Of a stretch of 64,000 nucleotides of DNA, positions 52,586 through 61,822 are shown in pieces. Every line of letters begins with the position of its first letter. Within the stretch, counting starts at the first letter, position 1. Origin of the DNA: GCA-2748575 sp965222725 (GTDB taxonomy: Bacteria; Pseudomonadota; Gammaproteobacteria; Pseudomonadales; Ketobacteraceae); the NCBI GenBank assembly GCA_965222725.1, contig OZ244969.1, positions 2,604,001-2,668,000 on the forward strand, read 5' to 3'. A program made the translations under genes and the position numbers. The notes beneath the pieces are model-generated. The model ran no database searches. It was given only the letters and a program-made list of their open reading frames with translations, and had not been told where the DNA came from.

Positions 52586-52936
52586 ATGACGCTTAATGAA
52601 TTTTTGCAGCGGCTTAGCGCACAGGGCGACACCATCAGTTTTACCGATACCATGGCAGTGATTGATGCCGCTTACGATTTTACGCCGGCCGCTTTTCGCA
52701 ACGGCAACGTGCATAACGAAGCGGGGCAGAACAATGGCTCCTGCAAAATCCTGGCATTTGCCAGGCGTCATCAACTGGACAAGGATCAGACCCTGAATTG
52801 CTTTGGGGATTACTATCGCAAGGATGTGCTGGAAAACCCCGATGGGGACGATCATCAGAATATCCGCCAGTTTATGGCGAACGGCTGGAGTGCTGTGGCG
52901 TTTGATGCCGAGCCGTTAAGTGAAAAGGCTGAGTGA
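52586..52936 (+). CDS. HopJ type III effector family protein
   Basis: A 116-aa protein matching the HopJ family by GNVHNEAGQNNGSCKILAF and GDYYRKDVLENPDG..HQNIRQFM. The family name comes from a plant-pathogen effector, but many free-living marine bacteria carry it with no type III secretion; a housekeeping role is more likely here. No signal peptide. It lies 147 nt after tRNA-Leu and ends at a strong bidirectional terminator. Confidence 0.85.
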   Translation: MTLNEFLQRLSAQGDTISFTDTMAVIDAAYDFTPAAFRNGNVHNEAGQNNGSCKILAFARRHQLDKDQTLNCFGDYYRKDVLENPDGDDHQNIRQFMANGWSAVAFDAEPLSEKAE

Positions 52937-52962
52937 TAGAGCAGGACTCAAGATCGCATAGC

Positions 52963-52988
52963 AAAAGAGCGGCCGAAGCCGCTCTTTT
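52963..52988. terminator. Bidirectional Rho-independent terminator
   Basis: AAAAGAGCGGC-CGAA-GCCGCTCTTTT: an 11-bp perfect stem with a CGAA tetraloop and A/T arms that act in both directions. It separates convergent HopJ-family and DUF4382 genes. Confidence 0.9.
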
Positions 52989-53010
52989 CAGTTTATGCCG
53001 GTTGAGTCAC

Positions 53011-53925
53011 TTATTGGGGGTTAGCAATTAAGTCATCCTCGTCCACTTGCACAGTTTCCCCGGCTACAACGGTAACCGTGGTATAGGCTTCATAAGCCAG
53101 ATTGCCTGAGTCATCATCGTCTGCCAGCGGATCGTCGGAACCGCAGGTCAGCACCAGTTTATAGGTGCCGGCAGTCACATAACCGATTTCAAAGGTATGA
53201 TCGCCTGCTGTATCCGAGACAATGCCTGCCGTCATGGGCTCCGGATCATCTGCATCATCCAGAATATCCATAACCTCTGAGTCCGAGTCGGCATCGTCGA
53301 ATTCGCCAGCCTCATATTCGTTGGAAAAAAGCGTCATGGCCACATTATTGGCATCACCATTGATATCGGCGCAGTCATCATAGGTATCGTTATCAATGGA
53401 GCCGGCGATATGGCCGGTTTCGGAGTTATCGGTCATACGCAACACAGGTTTGAGCTTGTAGTTACCCGCTCCGGTTTCAACCAGCGAATGGCGCAGATCG
53501 AAGTCAATGGTGTAATTCACAATGCCGTCAGCGGGCACGGTAAAGCCGCCAATCAGTTGAATACGGCCGCTGGGAACGGTCAGCGGCAGCAGCTCGTCAG
53601 ATGCCGGGTCACTTGGCAGTATCTGAGTCTGTTCCGGATCAATAATAAACCGGATCCATTCATATTGACCGGCTTTTACCCGGGCATCCTCAATCAGGGT
53701 GGTTTGCTGGGCGCCTTGTAGCGTCAGCAGGTCAATCACCAGCGCCGATCCATCATCAGTGACATCAAGGGTTTCGGGATCGCTGTCTTCGTGCTTGATC
53801 TGGACCTGTGAAAAGGCGACCAGTACCTGTTCGGCATCGGTCACCGGCGCATCAGTAACCCCGAACGATACGGTCCCCAGCCGGTTAACACCGGCTGAGC
53901 CGCTACCGCCGCCACAGGCGGTCAT
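53011..53925 (-). CDS. DUF4382 lipoprotein, body without its signal peptide
   Basis: A 304-aa open frame. It starts MTACGGGSG, where the Cys would be the lipidation site of a lipobox (expected L-T-A-C); the following VSFGVTDAPVTDAEQVLVAF is typical of DUF4382 surface lipoproteins, and the rest is acidic beta-sandwich-like, with an Asp-rich C-terminal half. The signal peptide is encoded just upstream in another frame (53922-53990), joined to this one by an ATGA overlap. A single-base deletion has therefore probably broken the gene, or the assembly has an error here. As read, this part would stay in the cytoplasm. Confidence 0.75.
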   Translation of the reverse strand: MTACGGGSGSAGVNRLGTVSFGVTDAPVTDAEQVLVAFSQVQIKHEDSDPETLDVTDDGSALVIDLLTLQGAQQTTLIEDARVKAGQYEWIRFIIDPEQTQILPSDPASDELLPLTVPSGRIQLIGGFTVPADGIVNYTIDFDLRHSLVETGAGNYKLKPVLRMTDNSETGHIAGSIDNDTYDDCADINGDANNVAMTLFSNEYEAGEFDDADSDSEVMDILDDADDPEPMTAGIVSDTAGDHTFEIGYVTAGTYKLVLTCGSDDPLADDDDSGNLAYEAYTTVTVVAGETVQVDEDDLIANPQ

Positions 53926-53990
53926 ACACTGACAGTAGTAATTAATGATGCCCCGAGGGCCGCTTTGCTGAAACGCGTTATCCTGTTCAT
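53922..53990 (-). pseudogene. Detached signal peptide of the DUF4382 lipoprotein
   Basis: A 22-codon frame, MNRITRFSKAALGASLITTV plus SV, then TGA. It is a textbook lipoprotein signal with AGGGTGGA 7 nt ahead of the ATG. The TGA overlaps the ATG of the body frame. Adding one base after the GTA codon restores VSV-L-T-A-C-GGG. Confidence 0.8.
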
Positions 53991-54132
53991 GGTTCAGTCC
54001 ACCCTTTACGCTTGCAAAAAATTTAAAAATTTATTGTCCATCATAAAGGGTCAAAAGCAACAAAACCTGTTTGGTGCTCACAACGAGCACCTGATTTAAC
54101 AAGTTTTTACGATCCCGGCGTTAGCCGTTTGC

Positions 54133-55134
54133 TTACTCTTCCGGCGGCGGGTAGGTGCATTCGTTGAAGAGCACAGCCGTTCCAAGGATGAAGATCAGAT
54201 TGGCGTATTCCAGACATTTGATATCCGGGTTACCCCGCAGATCAATCAGGGTGACATTATCCAGAGTGCGCAAGTCCCACACGCCCCGTTGCAGGTCGTT
54301 GTTACGGGCATCCAGATTCTGCAGCGCAGTCAGCTGACCAATGGGGCCGATATCGTCGATCTGATTGTCTTTCACCGACAGGTTGGTCAGATTGGTCAGC
54401 ATGCTGAACTGGCTGGCATCACTGATCTGATTGTTGTTGATAGCAAGGTTCAGCAGCTGGGTGTTTTCCGCGAGAGGCGACACATTGGAGATTGCATTAT
54501 TGAACAGCACCAGGTTTTCCAGTGCGGGCAGATGGGGCAGGGTGCTCAGGTCAGAGATATCGTTGTTGGTGGCGCTGAGAGTGTGCACCTTATCAAGCCC
54601 GGCCAGCGGTGACAGATTACTGATGTCGTTGATATCCAGCGTCACGATTTTCAGTTCTGTTAACTGCTCAATTCCCTGTATGGATTGAATATCCATGTCG
54701 GTACACACCAGAGCGTTGAACTGCTCGATATGGGTAAAGTCGTTCGCCTGGGCACAATCACGGAAAGCCCGGTCGGTGAACAGGCGGTAGTCCACTCGGG
54801 GGCCAACATACACCTTGCCTTTAACGACGGTGTTGGCGATACCACCATCTTCAAATTCCGCATACACCGTAAGCCGGTATTCAGTGGTTTCATCAGGAAA
54901 AACATCCACGCTGCCACTGAAGTCCACATCACCAAAACCCGGTTCAAGTGTCACCCGGGTGGGGGTAATGCTGCCAACAGGTTCCACGTTCCAGGAAATG
55001 GTGGCGTAGTCATCTCCCTGATTATCGATTTTTTGTTCCACTGTAAAATCGATGTCAGCCTGACAGCCCATCAGGCCAAAAAGAAACAGAATAAAAAAAG
55101 ACGTGCGCAAAAGCGCCGGATGTTGACGGAGCAT
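54133..55134 (-). CDS. Leucine-rich-repeat lipoprotein (internalin-like)
   Basis: A 333-aa lipoprotein: signal peptide with lipobox LMGC at residues 21-24 and Gln at +2, which favours the outer membrane. Residues 30-110 form a beta-sandwich-like domain. Residues about 150-300 hold six or more LRRs of about 22 residues with the N-x-I-S/D spacing of SDS22/internalin repeats (for example LNLAINNNQISD). Such repeats bind proteins; a surface adhesion or interaction role is inferred. It lies upstream of the DUF4382 gene on the same strand. Confidence 0.85.
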   Translation of the reverse strand: MLRQHPALLRTSFFILFLFGLMGCQADIDFTVEQKIDNQGDDYATISWNVEPVGSITPTRVTLEPGFGDVDFSGSVDVFPDETTEYRLTVYAEFEDGGIANTVVKGKVYVGPRVDYRLFTDRAFRDCAQANDFTHIEQFNALVCTDMDIQSIQGIEQLTELKIVTLDINDISNLSPLAGLDKVHTLSATNNDISDLSTLPHLPALENLVLFNNAISNVSPLAENTQLLNLAINNNQISDASQFSMLTNLTNLSVKDNQIDDIGPIGQLTALQNLDARNNDLQRGVWDLRTLDNVTLIDLRGNPDIKCLEYANLIFILGTAVLFNECTYPPPEE

Positions 55135-55335
55135 TGAATAATCCCCCTAAAGGTTATTCTTGTATCGGAGCAAATTTAAAACAGAACAAACGTACTTCTT
55201 TTTATAATCCGTCTAAGTGTAATCGGTTCCTTCAAGTTTGGGGATAATCCAAAAGCTTTTTTTTGACGGTATTAACGAAATAAATTTAATAGATTCATCA
55301 GTTTATAAGGCTGTCAAAGTGGGGTTTCGCTTCGG

Positions 55336-56964
55336 ATGGCGGTCGCTCAGAGGCTGTCTATACTCAATAGATTAAGGGTTTTCTCTGGCGAAAGTTACCG
55401 TATATCAATGGGATATCAATCACGCATTATTCTGGTTCTGCAGGACAGCGGCTTTGCCGGTGAGCTGTCTGGCATACTCACTGCCGAAAATCAGGTGGAT
55501 GTGGATCTATATCGGCAACTCAGCCGTGGTGTGTTTATTGAAGACCGCATTGATCTGGTGGTACTGGAGCTGAAAGAGAATAATTTTTCCAATATCTCCA
55601 GCATGGTGAGCATGCTGGATTCCCTGGACAGTACACCACCCATTGTGTTGCTGACCGATGATAAATCCGTAAAACGGGCCCGGGACTTTTCCGAGCTGGG
55701 TGTGGTGGCGGTGTATCCCAGCGGATTTCCTGCCGAACTGATTGCCTTGCAGATTTCTTCGTTGCTCGGTTTTATCAAACAGAATGAAGACCTTAAAAGC
55801 CAGGTCAAAAACGCCCGCAATGTGGCCATGCTGAGTATGTCTGCCAGCAGTCAGTTGGGCGAAGTGGTGCGTTTTCAGGAAAAAAGTTATTCCGTCAGTG
55901 ATTTTAAAGAACTGGCGGATATGCTGATGGGTTCGGTCAATTTGCTGGGTGCCAGCTGTTCCGGTTTGTTTCGCGTGGGCAATGATAACTACTATTTTGG
56001 TGATCAGGTAAATCGCGATTTCATTCAGCAACTGCTGGAAGACAACAAAAACAAGGCCCGTTTTGTTGATGTGGATGAAGGCTCTCTGGTGTATTTTCAG
56101 GAAGTCTGGGTTTACCTGACCCATATGCCGGTGCCGGGTTCCGAGGAATACGGGCAGCTGAAAGACAGTATCTTTCCCCTGATTGAAAGTGCTGGCCAGC
56201 GGGCCCATACCATTATTGCGGAACGGGCCGCGACCATTGCCGAGCGTAACAAGTCCTGGTTTTTAAAGAACGTGTCCCACAGTTTTCGCGAACCCATGAG
56301 TGGTGTGATCAATGGTGTGCAGCTGATGCATCGCCGCATGAAAAACCGTGATACCGATGAACGTGACCGGGAAATTCTGCACTGGCTGGAAATGAGTGCC
56401 AATCAGCTGGCGGATCTGATTGAGGACTTGTTGGCCCTGTCCGATGCAGAAAATATCCGGGTGGCCAAACAACAGTTTTCGGTTCGTAACGAGTTGCAGG
56501 AAACCCTGACACTCTATGAACGCTGGGCGGAAAGCAAAGGTATTGATTTTTCCACCTCTCTGGAACCGGAAGAACTGGAAATCTACACCGACCCGAAACA
56601 TTTCAAGCAGGTGCTGCGCAGCCTGTTATCCAATTCATTAAAGTACACGCAATCCGGCAATATTGAACTCACCATGGAGAAAGTGGGGGCCGGCCCCGCG
56701 GAGATACTGGAAGTGTCTTTGTCAGATACCGGCCGGGGATTTGATGTGGAAAAAATACAGCCTTATCTGCGGCCTTTTATTGAACTGGACCGGGAAGTGA
56801 TCAAAGAAGGTGATGGTGCCGGTCTGGGGTTATCCGTGGTGGTGCAGCTGATACATCAACTGGACGGCAACCTCAGTATTGAAAGCCACCCGGATCACGG
56901 TAGCTGTTTTACCGTATCCCTGCCGGTGTATAAACCGGAGGGTGTAGAGCATTTATTGTTTTGA
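55336..56964 (+). CDS. Sensor histidine kinase with N-terminal pseudo-receiver
   Basis: A 542-aa cytoplasmic kinase with no transmembrane segment. Residues 29-145 look like a receiver domain that has lost its phospho-acceptor: the expected Asp is in VVLELKEN (Glu78) and the Lys-Pro is replaced by Tyr-Pro. A middle region (about 185-300) is GAF-like. The kinase core follows: His315 in NVSHSFREP, N box, DTGRGF and GDGAGLGLS. The start is uncertain: ATG 55336 or ATG 55408, which begins right at the domain. No cognate response regulator is adjacent. Confidence 0.85.
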   Translation: MAVAQRLSILNRLRVFSGESYRISMGYQSRIILVLQDSGFAGELSGILTAENQVDVDLYRQLSRGVFIEDRIDLVVLELKENNFSNISSMVSMLDSLDSTPPIVLLTDDKSVKRARDFSELGVVAVYPSGFPAELIALQISSLLGFIKQNEDLKSQVKNARNVAMLSMSASSQLGEVVRFQEKSYSVSDFKELADMLMGSVNLLGASCSGLFRVGNDNYYFGDQVNRDFIQQLLEDNKNKARFVDVDEGSLVYFQEVWVYLTHMPVPGSEEYGQLKDSIFPLIESAGQRAHTIIAERAATIAERNKSWFLKNVSHSFREPMSGVINGVQLMHRRMKNRDTDERDREILHWLEMSANQLADLIEDLLALSDAENIRVAKQQFSVRNELQETLTLYERWAESKGIDFSTSLEPEELEIYTDPKHFKQVLRSLLSNSLKYTQSGNIELTMEKVGAGPAEILEVSLSDTGRGFDVEKIQPYLRPFIELDREVIKEGDGAGLGLSVVVQLIHQLDGNLSIESHPDHGSCFTVSLPVYKPEGVEHLLF

Positions 56965-56999
56965 CAACGCGATGATCAGTGACGATCACCGCGAGCTTT

Positions 57000-59333
57000 T
57001 CAGGCATTGGCACCGGACTCAATGCGCTTGTCATTAAGCCGGTAAATATTCTCCTGCTGTTTGATCTTGCTTACCGTTACCGCCTGGCCACTGAGGGCTG
57101 CCACGCCGGTCAGCTCATCAATGGCACGTTCATCGGTGACATCGTTCAGGCTTACCCCCGCATGAGCATTGGCAACGGCCAGCTGCGTACCACTTCTGCC
57201 GTGTCCCCAGCCATGGGGAATACTGATCACAGACGGCATGATCTTATCGGATATCTCCGCCGGTATTTCGATTTCACCCACCCGGGAACTGACCGTAATC
57301 AGGTCGCCGTCAGCAATTCCCAGTCGCGCCGCATCTTTGGTGTTGATCATGGCGGTGCAACGGTTTTTACCTTTCACCAGTCGCTTGCTGTTATGCAGCC
57401 AGGAATTATTGCTGCGGATATGGCGGCGCCCGATCAGATAAAAGGTTTCTGAACTGGCGGGCTGTTTGCGTTCCAGTCGCTGTTGCAGGCGGGACACGTC
57501 TTTCAGATAGATCTTGGGTACCAGATTGATCTGCTTGTTGCGGGTGGCCAGTCTTTCAGGAAATACCCGGTTCAGCGGGCCGATATCCATACCGTGGGGA
57601 TGTTTTTCCAGTTCTTTCACCGACAGGAACTGGTGGCGGTCCTTGGTGCGATAACTGTAAGGGCTCAGATCCAGTGCAAGGCGTGCCGCGCTGCGCGGCG
57701 ACAGCCTGTCATAGAGCAGGTTTACCAACCGCTCCTGAAGATCGGCAAACTGCGGTATCTGGCTGCCGTAGGGGCCGGTGCGCAACATCAGATCCAGTAC
57801 ACCATCGGCCCCCAGGTTTTTCATGATCTGGTACTTGGCTTCCGCCCTGGCCCAGGAAACCGGCGAGCGGGATTCCAGGCGCCGGGTCAGTTCCAGATAG
57901 ATTTCCCAGTCGTGGCGGGTGTCGGGGGCGGGGCCAAACAGGGGTGGCGAATATTTCACGGTATTGCGCACCGCCAGGCCATTAAAAATCAGATCGTAAT
58001 GGCTGTGCTCCAATGGTCCGGTAGGGGGCAGAATAATATCGGCGTGGCGGGTGCTTTCGTTCAGATAAAAATCCACAGCCACCACAAAATCCAGCTGCTC
58101 CATGGCCTGATCGAGTTTCTTGCCGTTGGGCACCGAAATCACCGGATTGCCGGCTGCCAGTACCAGGGCTCTTACCTGCCCGTCGCCGGGAGTGAGCATT
58201 TCATCGGCCATGGTCACGGCCGGGAACTCGCCGCCAAATTCCGGCAAGCCGCGTACGCGGCTGGTGCGGGTATTGAAGGTACCGGTTTCGCCCGCCAGCT
58301 GGCCCAGCCCGGCAAGATCCACGGCAGGCTGGGTGAACATCATGCCGCCCTTGCGATCCAGGTTGCCGGTGATCAGGTTAATCACATAAATCAGCCAGCT
58401 GCTAAGGCCGCCGAAGCTTTGGGTGGAAGTTCCCATGCGGCCATAAAAACAGGCCCGTTCTGCGCCGGCATATTCCTTCGCCAGGCGGCGGATGGTTTTG
58501 GCCGGAATGCCGGTGTGAGGTTCCACTTTTTCGGGGCTGAAACCCATTACCATGTTGCGCAGTATATTAATGCCCTGGGTGTAATTCCGGGCCTTGCCCA
58601 GATCCACCAGGTCCTGACGGAACAGGGTGTGAATAATGGCCATCATAAAGAGGGCGTCACTGTCGGGGCGGATAAAGATATGCTCGTCAGCAATTTCTGC
58701 GGTTTCCGTTTCCCGGGGATCGATGGTGATCAGCTTGCCGCCGCGCTTTTTCAGATCCTTGATACGTTGCCTGAAGCCCGGCGCCGTCATCAGGCCGCCG
58801 TTGGACGCCATGGGGTTGGCGCCGATACAGATAAAGTAATCGGTCCGGTCGATATCCGGCACCGGCAGCATCAGCTGGTTACCGAACATCTTCAGGCCTG
58901 CCAGCATGGGTGCCAGCTGATCCACTGACGTGGCGCTGTAACGGTTTTCGGTTTTCAGCGCACTGAGAAACGGAAACAGGGTCAGCAGGCTGCCGTGATT
59001 GTGGACATTGGGGTTACCGAGATACACGGCCACGGCATTTTTGCCATACTTGGCCTGAATGTTCCGCAGTCTTGCCGCGGTTTCGTTAAAGGCGTTTTCC
59101 CAGCTGATACGCTCCCAGCCGTTGGGGGTTTTGAGCAGGGGGTAGCGGAGGCGGTCGGGGTCATCATGAATGTCTTGCAGCGCCGTGGCCTTGGGGCAGA
59201 TAAACCCTTTGCTCAAGGGGTCTTTTTTGTCGCCCTTGATGCTGATGACTTTGCCTTTGTCATGCTGGATTTCTAACCCGCACATGGCCTCGCACAAGTT
59301 GCATGTGCGATAGTGGGTGTTGGAATCGGCCAT
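57000..59333 (-). CDS. Molybdopterin oxidoreductase, formate-dehydrogenase-like
   Basis: A 777-aa Mo/W-bis-PGD enzyme. An N-terminal 4Fe-4S cluster is held by Cys11, Cys14, Cys18 and Cys46. Where formate dehydrogenases carry Cys or Sec as metal ligand, this sequence reads SATSVDQ (133-139), leaving Ser136 or Asp138; no in-frame TGA is seen. The reaction is therefore probably not formate oxidation; a family of Ser/Asp-type enzymes of unknown substrate fits better. No Tat signal, so it is cytoplasmic. It stands alone; AAGGA lies before the ATG. MoaA and MoaB at the window start could supply cofactor. Confidence 0.9.
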   Translation of the reverse strand: MADSNTHYRTCNLCEAMCGLEIQHDKGKVISIKGDKKDPLSKGFICPKATALQDIHDDPDRLRYPLLKTPNGWERISWENAFNETAARLRNIQAKYGKNAVAVYLGNPNVHNHGSLLTLFPFLSALKTENRYSATSVDQLAPMLAGLKMFGNQLMLPVPDIDRTDYFICIGANPMASNGGLMTAPGFRQRIKDLKKRGGKLITIDPRETETAEIADEHIFIRPDSDALFMMAIIHTLFRQDLVDLGKARNYTQGINILRNMVMGFSPEKVEPHTGIPAKTIRRLAKEYAGAERACFYGRMGTSTQSFGGLSSWLIYVINLITGNLDRKGGMMFTQPAVDLAGLGQLAGETGTFNTRTSRVRGLPEFGGEFPAVTMADEMLTPGDGQVRALVLAAGNPVISVPNGKKLDQAMEQLDFVVAVDFYLNESTRHADIILPPTGPLEHSHYDLIFNGLAVRNTVKYSPPLFGPAPDTRHDWEIYLELTRRLESRSPVSWARAEAKYQIMKNLGADGVLDLMLRTGPYGSQIPQFADLQERLVNLLYDRLSPRSAARLALDLSPYSYRTKDRHQFLSVKELEKHPHGMDIGPLNRVFPERLATRNKQINLVPKIYLKDVSRLQQRLERKQPASSETFYLIGRRHIRSNNSWLHNSKRLVKGKNRCTAMINTKDAARLGIADGDLITVSSRVGEIEIPAEISDKIMPSVISIPHGWGHGRSGTQLAVANAHAGVSLNDVTDERAIDELTGVAALSGQAVTVSKIKQQENIYRLNDKRIESGANA

Positions 59334-59462
59334 AAGAAGTCCTTGTTATAATACTGAATGGCGCACAATGAAGATTCAGATCGACAATAATAAATGAGTA
59401 ATCTTACAGCCAATCGGCATAGATGCAAGGTTGAGGTAAGATGTCCAGAGAGTCATGGAAAC

Positions 59463-59536
59463 TATAGAGCAACTGGTTATAGCAGCTTATAGCAACCACT
59501 CATAGTAACTATTCATGGCAACTACGCAGAAGCTAC
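59463..59536. repeat. Degenerate short direct repeats, ATAGCAACT-like
   Basis: Between the molybdoenzyme and the next gene, the unit (A)TAG(C/T)AAC(T) recurs with changes about every 10-14 nt: ATAGAGCAACT, ATAGCAGCT, ATAGCAACCACT, ATAGTAACT, ATGGCAACT, CAGAAGCT. The region 59334-59565 has no gene. Confidence 0.5.
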
Positions 59537-59565
59537 ACAAAAGAATCGACGTAACAGGATGATCC

Positions 59566-60084
59566 ATGTTTAAAAAGCTAGTTTTGTTAATGGTGGGCGG
59601 ACTGGCCGCTGCCGGTGGTTTTTATTATTACACCAACCTGCCGGAAGACGAGGCCAGCGCCCTGGCCGACAGCCTCTCCAAACAGAAGGTTAACCTGGAG
59701 AATATGGCCCGGGATATTGCCAACTCGGAGACGGTAAAGAAAGCCATCGACAAGGGCAGGGAAGCGCTGGCGGAAAGCCCCCAGGTACAGAACTGGCTCA
59801 ACGATACCCTGCAGGAATACGCCCAGCAACAGCAGGTGAGTCTGAGCGAACAGGAGGCGGGGGAACTTGTGGATCGGCTGATGGAGTTACGCAGCTTTTC
59901 GGAAAATGCACTGCAGGATCAGGCGGCAGGGCAGGAGCCCTATACGCCGGAACAGCAGCAAAGATTTGAGGAAATCATGGCCCGGGGTGACGCGGCTTTC
60001 CAGCAGTACCTGGGTGTGCCCATGAACCAGTTTCTTACCGCCATGAGCAAGTCATCCTTCAAGCAGATGCTTGATCCGCAGTAA
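59566..60084 (+). CDS. Small membrane-anchored or exported helical protein, unknown
   Basis: A 172-aa protein with a short hydrophobic N-terminus (MFKKLVLLMVGGLAAAGGFYYYT) that could be a signal anchor. The remainder is strongly helical, rich in Gln, Glu and Ala, without Cys. No family recognised. AACAGGAT lies 6 nt before the ATG. It is followed after 49 nt by DUF2244. Confidence 0.6.
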   Translation: MFKKLVLLMVGGLAAAGGFYYYTNLPEDEASALADSLSKQKVNLENMARDIANSETVKKAIDKGREALAESPQVQNWLNDTLQEYAQQQQVSLSEQEAGELVDRLMELRSFSENALQDQAAGQEPYTPEQQQRFEEIMARGDAAFQQYLGVPMNQFLTAMSKSSFKQMLDPQ

Positions 60085-60133
60085 GTGTAATGATCCGCAT
60101 CTGGCGGGCGGGGTGTTTGGCAGGAGGTGAAAC

Positions 60134-60619
60134 TTGTACCAGTGTTGCTTCCCCGACGGTGATGACACCGGCTACTTTGTTTTAAAACCCAATCTGGCGG
60201 AAACCTGGGAAACAGCGGTCTGGTTTTTCGGGTTTGTAGCGCTGGTGCCGGTGGTGATCGCCATAGCCTTTGCCAGCCAGGGGTTCTGGCCCATTCTGCC
60301 GTTTGCGGGGCTGGAAGTTGCCGTGCTGATTTGGGCAGTGTACCGGGTACGCAAGCTGGGGGCGCAGCAGGAGGTGCTGCGCTTCAGTAAGGATCAGGTG
60401 TCGCTGGAGCGTGGGATCAACGAAGCGGATTTTCAATGGGTGCGGCAGCGGGCCTGGATTCGTGCCTATTACAACAAGGCACCAGTGTACGGCCACCCCC
60501 ATAAACTGAGCCTGGGATACCAGGGGGAGCGCTGTGAATTCGGGCGATTTTTGACCGAGGATGAGCGGGAAGCTCTGGCTAAAGATTTATCTAAGTTAAT
60601 TAGTGTGCAGCGGGAGTAA
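60134..60619 (+). CDS. DUF2244 integral membrane protein
   Basis: A 161-aa membrane protein: an N-terminal 28-residue polar part, two adjacent transmembrane helices (about 29-47 and 52-70) and a soluble C-terminal domain with FGRFLTEDEREALAKDL, as in the DUF2244 family. Function unknown. TTG 60134 is the likely start since AGGAGGTGA lies 3 to 5 nt ahead. The next 278 nt hold nothing recognisable. Confidence 0.8.
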   Translation: MYQCCFPDGDDTGYFVLKPNLAETWETAVWFFGFVALVPVVIAIAFASQGFWPILPFAGLEVAVLIWAVYRVRKLGAQQEVLRFSKDQVSLERGINEADFQWVRQRAWIRAYYNKAPVYGHPHKLSLGYQGERCEFGRFLTEDEREALAKDLSKLISVQRE

Positions 60620-60897
60620 CCTTGAAGTGGTCCTAAGCCCTTGGGCCGCGGCGCATTTTCCGGATGGTGGTAAAATGACCGGAAAGATTGCGATTTTCAC
60701 CCTTGCTTCTGTAAGTTTGTACAGTCTATTATCAGGGACTCAGCGGCTCGGCCATCAAGGTTTCACTGGCCTTTCTCTATCTCCTCAGCTAATTTGGTTG
60801 GCGCGACTGACATGGTCGGGCGGCTGTTACCCTCCCTGGCTTTCAAGCCCCGTTTTCCGCGGCTATCCGGCCGATTTTCCGGCCTGAATACCCTTCT

Positions 60898-61560
60898 TCA
60901 GCGCTTCCTGGCCAGGGTCAGCCCATCGGCTATGGGCACCAGGCTCAAATCAACTCGGTTGTCTTCCTTCAGCTTTGCGTTCAGTGCCCGAATGGCCCTG
61001 GTGTCTTCGTCCTGTACCTGTGAATCAATCACGCGACCACCCCAGAGCACATTGTCGATCATGATCAGTCCGCCGGGTCGCAGCAGCTCCAGGCACTGCT
61101 CGTAGTAGGTGTCGTAGTTTTCCTTGTCGGCATCGATAAAGGCCGCATCAAAAGTGCCTGAACCGAATTCTTTCAGCAGCGCGTTCAGTGTGTCGCTGGC
61201 GGGGGCCAGGCGTAAATCCATTTTGTGGCTAAGCCCGGCTTTTTCCCAGTAGCGTTGCGCCATGCGCGTCCAGGCCTCGCTGAGATCGCAGCAGAAAATT
61301 CTGGCATCCTCATCCAGGGCCTCCGCCATTACCAGGCTGGAGTAGCCGGTGAAGGTACCCACTTCCACAATGCGTTTGGCGCCGATCAGTTTCATCAGCA
61401 GTGCCATCAGCTGACCCTGTTCCGGCGCTATCTGCATGCGCGCCATTTCATCTTTGGCGGTTTCTTCCCGCAGTTCACGCAGAATGTCATTTTCCCGAAC
61501 AGAGTGATCAAAAATGTAGGGATATAGCTGGGCCAGATCCAGATCGGTGCGGTTGGACAT
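60898..61560 (-). CDS. SAM-dependent O-methyltransferase (catechol-OMT-like)
   Basis: A 220-aa class I methyltransferase of the O-methyltransferase-3 family. VEVGTFTGYSSLVMAEAL (about 66-83) forms the SAM loop, AAFIDADKENYDTYYEQCL the metal-binding region with Asp, and MIDNVLWGGRV the third motif with Asp-Asn. Cation-dependent methylation of a catechol-like or phenolic hydroxyl is expected. Stands alone. Confidence 0.88.
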   Translation of the reverse strand: MSNRTDLDLAQLYPYIFDHSVRENDILRELREETAKDEMARMQIAPEQGQLMALLMKLIGAKRIVEVGTFTGYSSLVMAEALDEDARIFCCDLSEAWTRMAQRYWEKAGLSHKMDLRLAPASDTLNALLKEFGSGTFDAAFIDADKENYDTYYEQCLELLRPGGLIMIDNVLWGGRVIDSQVQDEDTRAIRALNAKLKEDNRVDLSLVPIADGLTLARKR

Positions 61561-61822
61561 AAGTGTTCCTGTTTCTGTTAATGTTCCTGTGATGAATGGT
61601 GTGCCGGCCCTGTGTGCTGATCGCTGTGCTAATAAGAGCCCCGGTCACAGACTGGCAGGAAATATTTTCCTGCTGATACTTTCTGCCAATCATGCTGAAG
61701 CAACGGGCCATTGCCAATTGATGCTCAGAGATTTATCCCTGTCAGTCAACTATATTAACAATATGTGACGGCGTGGCGCCTAAGTTTACATGCCGTATGA
61801 TTTTACACACAAAGGTAAGCGA

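Noticed and set aside
52586..52936. HopJ-family gene as evidence of type III secretion
   Set aside because: No secretion, chaperone or hrp-like gene is present; the family is widespread in free-living bacteria.
57483..58928. 481-codon open frame antisense to the molybdopterin oxidoreductase
   Set aside because: It has no motif, odd composition rich in Gly, His and Gln, and lies wholly inside a gene with clear Fe-S and cofactor motifs.
60620..60897. Possible small gene between DUF2244 and the O-methyltransferase
   Set aside because: The open frames there lack a ribosome site and any motif; nothing else was seen in the 278 nt.
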